Source: Pseudomonas khorasanensis (GTDB lineage Bacteria; Pseudomonadota; Gammaproteobacteria; Pseudomonadales; Pseudomonadaceae). Taken from it: DNA of 64,000 bases. Below the pieces are notes generated by a model. That model worked only from the letters and a program-made list of their open reading frames with translations, searched no databases and was not told where the DNA came from. The stretch's first letter is position 1, and every line of letters begins with the position of its first letter. The DNA lies in NCBI RefSeq assembly GCF_014268505.2, contig NZ_JABWQP020000003.1, positions 248,001 to 312,000 on the forward strand. The letters run 5' to 3'. Below are positions 29,062 to 37,353 of the stretch, piece after piece. A program made the translations under genes and the position numbers.

Positions 29062-29894
29062 CTTCCTTTCCGCCCCCGCCACAGCCACCGCAACCGGTGG
29101 CTGAAACCCGTCTGCAAAAGTTTTTCGGTTTTCGTAGCCGCCTGTACCTGACGTGGGCCGCGCTGTTCTGTCTGTTTGCCGGATTCTTCCTGAGCTTCGA
29201 CCTGAAGTTTGCGATCATCCTCGACAAGCTGCCCAACCTGGTCGGCCTGAAGCTGGCGCCCAATGGTTTCCTGCAAGGCGCGGCGCTGACGCTGTTTTTA
29301 TGCGCCTGCTCGATCATCGCGTCCTCGCTGTTGGGCTTTATCACCGCGCTGGCGCGCCTGTCGAAAAGCGCCGTGGCGTTTGGCATCGCCAGTTTCTACA
29401 CCTCGTTCTTTCGCGGCACACCGCTGCTGATCCAGATCCTGCTGATCTACCTCGGCCTGCCGCAACTGGGCATCGTCCCCGGCGCTATCGTTGCCGGGAT
29501 CATTGCCCTGTCGCTGAACTACGGCGCCTACCTGAGCGAAATCTTCCGCGCCGGCATCCTCGGGGTCGATCACGGCCAGCGGGAAGCATCGCTGGCGCTG
29601 GGCTTGCGCGAAACAGTGATCTTCTGGCGCATCACCCTGCCCCAGGCCATGCGCACCATCATTCCGCCGACCACCAACCAGTTCATCTCAATGCTCAAGG
29701 ACTCGTCGCTGATCTCGGTGATGGGCGTCTGGGAAGTGATGTTTCTGGCCCAGTCCTACGGCCGCTCGAGCTATCGCTACATCGAAATGCTGACCACGGC
29801 GGCGATCATTTACTGGCTGATGTCGATCGGTCTGGAATTGATCCAGGCGAGAATGGAGCGGCATTACGGCAAGGCGTATGTGCGGCGTAGTTGA
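29058..29894 (+). CDS. Amino-acid ABC transporter permease (HisM/GlnP type)
   Basis: The 278-residue protein has a Pro-rich N-terminus, a first membrane segment at about 32-52, and the polar amino-acid permease domain with SFFRGTPLLIQILLIYLGLPQLG and the EAA loop REASLALGLRETVIFWRITLPQAMRTIIPP. No ATP-binding gene follows; the next gene is convergent after 15 bases, so the ATPase must come from elsewhere. Confidence 0.92.
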   Translation: MTSFPPPPQPPQPVAETRLQKFFGFRSRLYLTWAALFCLFAGFFLSFDLKFAIILDKLPNLVGLKLAPNGFLQGAALTLFLCACSIIASSLLGFITALARLSKSAVAFGIASFYTSFFRGTPLLIQILLIYLGLPQLGIVPGAIVAGIIALSLNYGAYLSEIFRAGILGVDHGQREASLALGLRETVIFWRITLPQAMRTIIPPTTNQFISMLKDSSLISVMGVWEVMFLAQSYGRSSYRYIEMLTTAAIIYWLMSIGLELIQARMERHYGKAYVRRS

Positions 29895-29909
29895 AGGGGT
29901 CTGCAACGT

Positions 29910-30188
29910 TTAAATATTGTCTCGACGAATCCGCACCACGCCTATTTTCATGCCGAACGGGCGGAATACCGCATTCAGCGACTTCAGCGTCTGATTGCCT
30001 TCACCGTGTTCGATATGCACCAGGGTGCGCACCGATATCTTGCACATCTTCGCGAACTGAGTCTGATGCAAACCGGTCACTTCCACCCGTAAGCGGCGCA
30101 CGGCGTCACCCATTTCCAGCGTTCCTTGCGCCATTGCTTCCTGGATGCTTTCAATGAGCGCTGTGCGCTCGATGACGGTCAGGCTCAT
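29910..30188 (-). CDS. HipB-like XRE-family antitoxin/repressor
   Basis: This 92-residue protein has one helix-turn-helix (HQTQFAKMCKISVRTLVHIEHGEGNQTLKSLNAVFRPFG, about 45-84) like HipB. Its ATG overlaps the hipA stop by 4 bases, so it is translated after, and probably coupled to, the toxin gene. In E. coli the order is hipB first. It should bind DNA and the HipA kinase. Confidence 0.85.
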   Translation of the reverse strand: MSLTVIERTALIESIQEAMAQGTLEMGDAVRRLRVEVTGLHQTQFAKMCKISVRTLVHIEHGEGNQTLKSLNAVFRPFGMKIGVVRIRRDNI

Positions 30189-31537
30189 TTCAAGTCCCAC
30201 TCTTTCAAGCGCTGCTCAAGATTTTTCAGGTGAACGCCCGGGTGGTTCATGGTTCTGTCGGGCAAACCGCTGGAGGTCAGAATGTCCGGCAGCGCGGCCA
30301 GACGTCGGGCATCTTCGCGCAAGCGTTCAAACAGCACCGAGGCATCCAACAGCCCTGCCAAAGGCTCGTCCGGTCTGGCGCTTTCGGCCACCGCGCGGCA
30401 CACGCCTCGCCAGTCGATGTCTCCCGCTCTTTCCAGGTCTTTCGGCCATTTGGTCGTACGGGTCACGCCTTCGTCATCCATGACCATCGGGGCGAGGTCA
30501 TAGATCGGCGCCAGCTTGAACGTGTCCGCCCCACGGATGATTGCCGTGTTACGACCGTGATTATCCGAGTTGCCCAGGATTTTGTTGATCAGATCCCGAC
30601 GCAGGTAATCCGCGATGAGAGCAGGAATCTGCCTGTCTTGCCCCGCTTGACGCCAGAGTCGGGCGAGCATACGGATGACTTCCAGATGATTCATGGCGCT
30701 GCCTGGCGTCGACACCTGAGCCAGCGAATAAATAGATTCGACAGCGAAACGCAATACGGTCCCCTCAGTCACCTGGCGATCAAACCGATGCATCCACAAA
30801 CTCGGTTTGTCCGCCTCCTCCAGGGCCATGCCTTGCGGGGCGACCGTTTCGATCCCCAACTTCTGCAGCGCTCTGTAGTAATGGTATTCGCTGCGCAGGA
30901 TGTCCTGGTCGGTTTGCCCTCCCCTGTTTCTGGCAAACTTCACGAACCAGTGCTCTCGGACTTGTTCATCGCCCAACACAGCATCGGGATACAGAAGACC
31001 GGCTGTGTTCTCTGCCAACAATAGCTTCGGCGCTTCACCGCCTGCTCCCGTCGCCCCCCCGATCGCCGCACCTAACTCATAGGCGTATTCAAGAAAGCGG
31101 TTATCGCGGTGGATGACCTCCTCGCGCTTGAATCCGATCGGTTTTCTTTCATCGACAGCTTCGGCCGATTCTTTTATTCGCATGTTTCCGATGGGAGCGG
31201 GCGTGCTACGACCCAGCAAAAAAAGATCGATGCTGATGTCTTCAGGTTTTTCCTGGGCCAGACGCGCGAGCAGAAACCGCTTGGCCGCGCCTGCCGGTGC
31301 GATGTCGTGCACAAAAGCTGGCGTTCTCGAGCGCCGACCGTCCCAGTCCAACGGGTACAGAGCACTCACGGCCTTGGAATATGGCGATCCGATGGATTCG
31401 ATGTTGTCCGCCAGGTAACTCGCCTCGTAACCAAAACTGCAGCGGCTTTCGAAGCCTTTTTCAGGCTCATCGAAGCTTAGAATCATCGCGTCGCGCCATT
31501 GTCCGGCGGTAAAGATCTGTAATGTCAGGTTGTACAT
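30185..31537 (-). CDS. HipA-family serine/threonine kinase toxin
   Basis: The 450-residue protein has the N-subdomain, the Gly-rich loop GATGAGGEAPKLLL (about 170-183), catalytic NSDNHGRN and metal-binding YDLAPM, so the kinase looks intact. HipA kinases phosphorylate aminoacyl-tRNA synthetases and arrest growth when the antitoxin is lost; the target here is unknown. The loop has a Thr where many relatives have the autophosphorylated Ser. It is the first gene of the pair. Confidence 0.88.
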   Translation of the reverse strand: MYNLTLQIFTAGQWRDAMILSFDEPEKGFESRCSFGYEASYLADNIESIGSPYSKAVSALYPLDWDGRRSRTPAFVHDIAPAGAAKRFLLARLAQEKPEDISIDLFLLGRSTPAPIGNMRIKESAEAVDERKPIGFKREEVIHRDNRFLEYAYELGAAIGGATGAGGEAPKLLLAENTAGLLYPDAVLGDEQVREHWFVKFARNRGGQTDQDILRSEYHYYRALQKLGIETVAPQGMALEEADKPSLWMHRFDRQVTEGTVLRFAVESIYSLAQVSTPGSAMNHLEVIRMLARLWRQAGQDRQIPALIADYLRRDLINKILGNSDNHGRNTAIIRGADTFKLAPIYDLAPMVMDDEGVTRTTKWPKDLERAGDIDWRGVCRAVAESARPDEPLAGLLDASVLFERLREDARRLAALPDILTSSGLPDRTMNHPGVHLKNLEQRLKEWDLK

Positions 31538-31568
31538 GTTCTTTCCGTGTGCATTTTAATGCGCTTCA

Positions 31569-31619
31569 ATAAAGCGAAATCTTTAATTTATGCAATATAG
31601 TGCATCTGAGGCGCTTTAT
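31569..31619. promoter_or_regulatory. Inverted repeats upstream of hipA, possible operator
   Basis: ATAAAGCG (31569) and CGCTTTAT (31612) form widely spaced arms, and TGCA-ATATAG-TGCA lies between them. The AT-rich block could hold the hip promoter and HipB sites. Confidence 0.35.
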
Positions 31620-31766
31620 GCAGAGTTATATCTGCAACAAAACGCAGATGAGCCTTCGCTTGCGTCTCGGCGCACGCAAAACAATGCAGTTCAACCACCG
31701 ACATCATTCTGTAAAAACCCACCGCTATACAGGACGGCCCGTCCATAACAAAAAGGCCGTTTCTTC

Positions 31767-34724
31767 ATGCCCTTCTCGCCCCAGCGCTTGTCTTTGGCCA
31801 TCGCTCTGTTGGTCTCGACCACCACTGTGCACGGCAAAACTGTGCAGATCGATAACGCTACCACCGCACCACAAACCCTGGGTGGCAGCGACACCCTGAC
31901 GATCTCGACACCGGGCAGCATCACCCACAGCGGCAAGGCTGTGAGCCTGAAGGACGGAACCAGCGGCGCCGGTGTAGTTATCGATAACGCAGGCAAGATC
32001 GTTTCCACCGGCGGGCGCGCCATCGACAGCAGCGGTGATGAGAGCAAGGCGCGTAATTACGCCATCTACAACCGCAACGGCGGGCAGATTCTGGGCGCCA
32101 ATGACGCGTTGCGCATCGACAGCAACTTCGTCAGCGGCAGCCTGTTGATCGACAACAGCGGCGTGATTCGTTCGTCCACCGGCCAGGGTCTCGATCTGGA
32201 TGCGCTGCGCAGCGACGGGGTGAAAACCACCCTCGTCAACCGTGCCGGAGCGCTGATACGCGGCGACGCCAGTGATGGCATGAAGACCGGCGCCAACGCC
32301 AGCATTACCAACTATGGCGAGATCTCCACCGGCGATTCGCACAATGCAGACCAGAAGTTCGACGGCATTGATATCGACTCCGCGAGCGGCGTCAGCATCA
32401 CCAACTACGGAGTGATTTCCGGTGGCCGCCACGGCATCACCACCGACCTCGGTGCGAGCTTGACCAACTATGGCGAAATCACCGGGCGCAACGGCTCCGG
32501 GTTCGGCTCCGACGGCGATGGCACAGTGATCAACCACGGCACCATCACTGGCGCCTACTCAGGGTTGCAAGCCAATGGCGACGGCGATGGCGTGGACATC
32601 GACAGGATCGCCCACATTGAAAACTACGGCGTCATCCAGGGCGTCGGCGCCGGCGGTGTCGACAAGGCCGGGTTTGCCAACGGCAGCGAGGGCATTGCCC
32701 TGGGTGGCGGCTACATTCTCAACGCCCGCGTTGCGCGGATCAGCGGCGCCGACAGTGCGATTCTGGTGGACGATGGCAGCGGCGGTTCCGGGCTCGCGGC
32801 CACCACACTGGAAAACTTCGGCACCATCGAAGGCCTCAACGGTTTCGGCATCAAGTTTGTTGGCGAGTTCGCCGACAGCGTGATCAACGGTGGAACGATC
32901 AGCGGCAGCAACGGGCTGGCGCTGGATCTGGGCGACGGCGATGATCGCCTGACCTTGCGCAACGGCAGCCGCTTTATCGGCGTGGTCGATGGCGGCAGCG
33001 GTTATGACCGGGTACTGATGGATGACCCGGAAGGAGGCAGCTTCGGTGAGAGTCGCAACTTCGAATGGCTTGAGGTAAAGCAAGGCGCGTGGACAATGAC
33101 CGGCAGCGGTGATTTCAGTGACGGCGGCGCGATACGTCACGGTGCGACGCTGATCAATCAGGGCGGCATTGCCGGCAGCCTGACCGTGGACAGTGGCGCC
33201 GAATACGCCGGCGGTGGTTCGGTGGGCAATCTCAATGTCAACGGCACTTTGCGCACGAACACAGGCCTGGGTCGGGCAACGGTTGTACATGACCTGAACA
33301 TGGGCAGCGCGGCGACCCTCGCTTACGGTGTCAACGCTGATGGCAGCAGTGCGCCAGTGCAGGTCGGCGGCACGGCCAATCTCAACGGCGCAACGCTCGC
33401 GGTGAATCCCGGCAGCGGAACGTGGCCATGGCAGAATCGTTACACGGTGCTGCAAGCGGCACAGGTCAACGGTACGTTCGGCACTGTCACCAGCGACTTC
33501 GCCTTCCTGACGCCCACCCTTGCCTACACGCCGACCCAGGTCGATCTGACCTACACCCGCAACGACGTGGCCTTCAACGAACTCGCTGTCACCGGTAACG
33601 GCCGCCGCGCCGCCGACAGCCTTGCCTCGATGAGTAAAAACAACGCGCTGTACAACGCCTTGCTCAATACCACCCAAAGCAGCGCCGGCGCGGCAATCGA
33701 GCAACTGGCCGGCGCCAGCACCGCCAACCTGACCAGCGCTACGCTCGCCGCCAGCAGCCAGATCGGCAGCAGCATGCTCTCGGCGATGCAGCCAACGGGC
33801 GTCAGCCCGGCGTTAATGGTCGGCCTTGATCAGCGCGACACGCCGGTACTGGCCGCCAATCGAGTCCCGTCCGAAGCGCGCAATCTGAATGATCCGAACG
33901 CGCGCGGCCGCCTCTGGCTGCAAGGCATCGGTGGCTACGGCAAGCTCGATGGCGAGCATGGCAGCAGCGGTCTGGAACAACGCACCCGGGGCAGCGTGCT
34001 CGGCGCTGATTGGGCGCTGAACCCGGCGTGGCGCCTGGGTGTGTTGGGCGGTTATTCGAAAACCGATCTGGATGCCAGCAGCGTCGATGGTAACGTCGAA
34101 AGCTGGCATGCCGGCGTTTACGCACTGCATCAAAACGGACCGATGTCGTTGCGTCTCGGCGCGGCGTACAGCGGTCATCAGGGCGAGAGCAAACGCGAGA
34201 TTTCTTTCAACGGTTTCAGCGACCGGCCCAAAGGCGATTACGACGCCGACAGTCAGCAAGCCTTCGCCGAATTCGGTTACGCCATGGGCAGCGGGCACCT
34301 CAGCGCCGAGCCATTCGCCAGCCTCGGTTACCAGCGCTACCACCGCGACAGCTACCGGGAAAAAGGCGGCGCTGCCGCACTGCAAGTCGACAGCCAGACC
34401 CAGGACAACTTCAGCAGCACCGTCGGCCTGCGTCTGGCGCACCTGAGCAGCCTCGACAACGGCATGAGCCTGACCCCGCGCATGGCCGTCGGGTGGAAAC
34501 ACACCTATGACGACGTCAGCAACTCGACACGTCAGGCGTTCGTGGTCGGCGGCACCGCATTCAGCGTCGATGGCAGTTCGCTGGATCGGGACAGCCTCAT
34601 GCTGGAAGCCGGGCTCGATCTGGGGGTTTCCACGCGCCATACCCTCGGCGTGGGATACAGCGGCGAAATTGGCAGCAACAGCCGTAACCACGGTTTGATC
34701 GGGCAATGGCAGATGCGTTTTTGA
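31767..34724 (+). CDS. Autotransporter with beta-helix passenger
   Basis: The 985-residue type V secretion protein has a signal peptide (cleavage near TVHG) and a passenger to about residue 620. Its first part repeats NYGxIxG-type units (ITNYGEIS, ITNYGVIS, LTNYGEIT, INHGTIT, IENYGVIQ), as expected for a right-handed beta-helix. A helical linker leads to a C-terminal 12-strand barrel (about 700-985) ending in Phe (GQWQMRF). It should display or release the passenger at the outer membrane. No protease triad was seen. A paralogue follows 199 bases downstream. Confidence 0.9.
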   Translation: MPFSPQRLSLAIALLVSTTTVHGKTVQIDNATTAPQTLGGSDTLTISTPGSITHSGKAVSLKDGTSGAGVVIDNAGKIVSTGGRAIDSSGDESKARNYAIYNRNGGQILGANDALRIDSNFVSGSLLIDNSGVIRSSTGQGLDLDALRSDGVKTTLVNRAGALIRGDASDGMKTGANASITNYGEISTGDSHNADQKFDGIDIDSASGVSITNYGVISGGRHGITTDLGASLTNYGEITGRNGSGFGSDGDGTVINHGTITGAYSGLQANGDGDGVDIDRIAHIENYGVIQGVGAGGVDKAGFANGSEGIALGGGYILNARVARISGADSAILVDDGSGGSGLAATTLENFGTIEGLNGFGIKFVGEFADSVINGGTISGSNGLALDLGDGDDRLTLRNGSRFIGVVDGGSGYDRVLMDDPEGGSFGESRNFEWLEVKQGAWTMTGSGDFSDGGAIRHGATLINQGGIAGSLTVDSGAEYAGGGSVGNLNVNGTLRTNTGLGRATVVHDLNMGSAATLAYGVNADGSSAPVQVGGTANLNGATLAVNPGSGTWPWQNRYTVLQAAQVNGTFGTVTSDFAFLTPTLAYTPTQVDLTYTRNDVAFNELAVTGNGRRAADSLASMSKNNALYNALLNTTQSSAGAAIEQLAGASTANLTSATLAASSQIGSSMLSAMQPTGVSPALMVGLDQRDTPVLAANRVPSEARNLNDPNARGRLWLQGIGGYGKLDGEHGSSGLEQRTRGSVLGADWALNPAWRLGVLGGYSKTDLDASSVDGNVESWHAGVYALHQNGPMSLRLGAAYSGHQGESKREISFNGFSDRPKGDYDADSQQAFAEFGYAMGSGHLSAEPFASLGYQRYHRDSYREKGGAAALQVDSQTQDNFSSTVGLRLAHLSSLDNGMSLTPRMAVGWKHTYDDVSNSTRQAFVVGGTAFSVDGSSLDRDSLMLEAGLDLGVSTRHTLGVGYSGEIGSNSRNHGLIGQWQMRF

Positions 34725-34923
34725 TCCTTGCAATGCGCCGAGCACTGGTTTGCCTGTGGGAAAAGGCGCCGGTGTAATCGAGCAAAAAAACCGGTTTCGG
34801 AACTTCCGGAGATTTTCTACAAAACGGTGAGACGTCGGCTGCAACAGAGGGGGAAGCAGCCGACATCGCAATCGTTGGGGCGTCAATAGAGTCGAGTCTC
34901 CATATTGATAAGAGCCTCACTCG

Positions 34924-37149
34924 ATGCCTATCCAACATCGCTACAGACCACAACATCTGGCCATGGCCGTTGCGCTGGCAATTGGCTGCGTAGAGTTTGC
35001 CAATGCTCAGCAACCCCCAGAAGCCGCCGAGATACCCGTTCTTGTCAGTGAGCAGGAACTGCCTGAAGTCGGGGCCCGTGAAGCGGCTCTGCAAAGAATC
35101 AGGCAGTTCGCTACCGATACCGGGACGGTCCCGACCGCTCTGAATTCTCTTGATAAACCGTTTCAAGGTACTGCCGCCAACGATCTGATTCTTCTCAAGG
35201 ATGGCGCCAGTTTCAACGGCAAACTGGACGGCGGCGAGGGCACAAATTTTCTGGTACTGGACGCGTCTGAAGGCGGCACGTTGAAAGACACCGCCAATTT
35301 CAACGGAGCCCACGTTGTGCAAGGCGACTGGACGCTAAAAAGCAAGGGCGACTTTACCCAAGGCGTACTGGTGGAGCGTGACGCAGCGTTGGCCAACCTG
35401 GGCAATATCGAGGGCGGCGTAATCAGCCTCGGCAAGCTTTTCAACAAGGGCGTCATCAAGGGCAACGTACACATTGAGCAGGGCGGCAGCTATGCCGGTA
35501 AAGGTGCAGTCGCAAACTTGCGCGTGGACGGCCTTCTCACTGTCGATGGATCGCAAGGTAGCCCCAAGGTCAAAGGCAATCTGAGCTTGTCCCCAGGCGC
35601 AGAGCTGGCTTACGAGGTTAATCCCACAGGCAAGGGCGAGACGATCAAGGTCGATGGCGTTGCCGACCTCGATGGTGCCACGCTGAGAGTCGTTGCAGCG
35701 GCGGGAAATTATCCGGCGAGCAGTCAATACAAAATCCTTGAGGCTGCCGAGGTCAAGGGCAAGTTCGGCACCGTCGTTAACGACCTGGCCTTCATGACAG
35801 CCACCCCCCAATACAACAAAAAGTCCGTAGGGCTGCTTTACGCGCGCAACGACCTGCCGCTGACAAGCGCTGCCACTTCCGACAACGCTCAAGCGATTGC
35901 AGCCAGTATTATCGAGCCGCAAGCGCCATCGCCTTCTGCTGTGCCAACGCCTGCGCCAATACCTGCGCCTGCGGCTTTGACGGCATCGTCAGTCCAGGCA
36001 TCAGATCCTGAGTCAGGGGTCATACCGGTTCCCCCCGCCGCGCCCCCCCCCGTTGCGCCGGTCAACGATGTTGTCGATACACAAGCTCCCACCCCCAAAC
36101 CGCCTGCCAATACAGCCGTCGCGGCAATCCTGGCCAGCGACCTGAAAACCGCCTCGGTTGCCCTTGATCAACTCGCTGCCGGCAGCAACGCCAACCTCGC
36201 CAAAGCCACACTGAACAGTATCTCGCCCGTGAGCACGGGCATGCTCTCGGCCATGCGTCAGCTGAACCACCGCAGCGGCGCCGCGGACGGTGCCGGCAAT
36301 GCTCCCCGGCAGGCAACCGGCGGAGCGGAATCCGGACGGGTCTGGGTTCAGGCCCTGGGCCATGGGGGCAAAGTCGATCGTGATTCGAACAACACCTTGA
36401 AACACGCTACCCAAGGTCTGCTCGTGGGCGCTGACTGGCGCCTCGATGAGCAGTGGCACATCGGTCTGCTGGGCGGCAAATCACAGACGAAACTGGACGC
36501 CGGCCAATACGATGGCGACCTCGACAGCTGGCACCTCGGTGCCTATGCCGTGCGTCAGGACGGCCCGCTGGCACTGCGTCTCGGTGCCACCTACGCCAAT
36601 CATGACGGCAGCAGCAAACGTCGGGTCGCGTTCAAGGGTTTCAGTGATCGCCTCAAGGGCGGATACGATGCCAACACGCAGCAAGCCTTTGCCGAACTGG
36701 GCTTCAATCTTGGGCGCGGCAACGTCACGCTCGAGCCTTTCGCCAGCCTCGGCTATCAACGCTATCACCGTGACAGCTACCACGAAAAAGGTGGCGACGC
36801 GGCGTTGAAACTCCACGGACAAACCCGCGACAACCTCAGCAGCACCTTCGGTCTGCGGGTCGCGCAGGTCAACACGCTGGATAATGGCATGCACCTGACC
36901 CCGCGTTTCAGTGCGGGCTGGAGACATACCTACGGCGAGGTCGACAGCGACACACGCCAGCAACTACTCAAGGGCGGCAAGCGTTTCGAAGTGGATGGCG
37001 CTGCGCTGGATCGAAACAGTCTGTCCGTGGTTGCGGGGCTCGATTTCGGCCTGTCGGTGGCTCACACCCTCGGCGTGGGCTTAACGGGCGAGATGGGCAA
37101 TGACAGTCGAACGTACGGCGTGGCGGGCCAATGGCGCATGGCGTTCTGA
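34924..37149 (+). CDS. Autotransporter paralogue with short passenger and Pro/Ala-rich spacer
   Basis: The 741-residue protein has a signal peptide (cleavage near EFANA). From about residue 95 it aligns with the distal passenger of its neighbour (GSYAGKGAVANLRVDG against GAEYAGGGSVGNLNVNG), but it lacks the NYG-repeat region. Residues about 335-390 are Pro/Ala-rich and lie where the neighbour has none; the coding DNA there contains C6 and C9 runs. The barrel (about 455-741) closely matches the neighbour and ends GQWRMAF. Probably an old tandem duplication. Confidence 0.9.
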   Translation: MPIQHRYRPQHLAMAVALAIGCVEFANAQQPPEAAEIPVLVSEQELPEVGAREAALQRIRQFATDTGTVPTALNSLDKPFQGTAANDLILLKDGASFNGKLDGGEGTNFLVLDASEGGTLKDTANFNGAHVVQGDWTLKSKGDFTQGVLVERDAALANLGNIEGGVISLGKLFNKGVIKGNVHIEQGGSYAGKGAVANLRVDGLLTVDGSQGSPKVKGNLSLSPGAELAYEVNPTGKGETIKVDGVADLDGATLRVVAAAGNYPASSQYKILEAAEVKGKFGTVVNDLAFMTATPQYNKKSVGLLYARNDLPLTSAATSDNAQAIAASIIEPQAPSPSAVPTPAPIPAPAALTASSVQASDPESGVIPVPPAAPPPVAPVNDVVDTQAPTPKPPANTAVAAILASDLKTASVALDQLAAGSNANLAKATLNSISPVSTGMLSAMRQLNHRSGAADGAGNAPRQATGGAESGRVWVQALGHGGKVDRDSNNTLKHATQGLLVGADWRLDEQWHIGLLGGKSQTKLDAGQYDGDLDSWHLGAYAVRQDGPLALRLGATYANHDGSSKRRVAFKGFSDRLKGGYDANTQQAFAELGFNLGRGNVTLEPFASLGYQRYHRDSYHEKGGDAALKLHGQTRDNLSSTFGLRVAQVNTLDNGMHLTPRFSAGWRHTYGEVDSDTRQQLLKGGKRFEVDGAALDRNSLSVVAGLDFGLSVAHTLGVGLTGEMGNDSRTYGVAGQWRMAF
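36031..36051 (+). repeat. C6 and C9 homopolymer runs in the second autotransporter
   Basis: C6 at 36031-36036 and C9 at 36043-36051 encode Pro residues in the spacer. A one-base slip in C9 would cut the protein before the barrel. Confidence 0.85.
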
Positions 37150-37166
37150 CTGACTGGACATTCTCC

Positions 37167-37256
37167 CTGTGGGAGCGAGCCTGCTCGCGAAAGCGGTAGG
37201 TCATTCAGCGATGATGTTGGCTGATCCGAGCATTCGCGAGCAGGCTCGCTCCCACA
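37167..37256. repeat. REP inverted pair
   Basis: Inverted CTGTGGGAGCGAGCCTGCTC copies lie 17 bases past the second autotransporter stop. Confidence 0.9.
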
Positions 37257-37295
37257 ATGGGTCCCTACAAATGACCTCCAGGGTCGAAAACAGAC

Positions 37296-37322
37296 AAAAA
37301 AAAGGGGAGCACATGCTCCCCC
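37296..37322 (-). terminator. Rho-independent terminator of the pycAB operon
   Basis: On the minus strand GGGGAGC and GCTCCCC form a stem around a short loop, followed by eight T. Confidence 0.92.
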
Positions 37323-37353
37323 GAGGTTAAAACGTTTTATCGCGGCGGTTATC

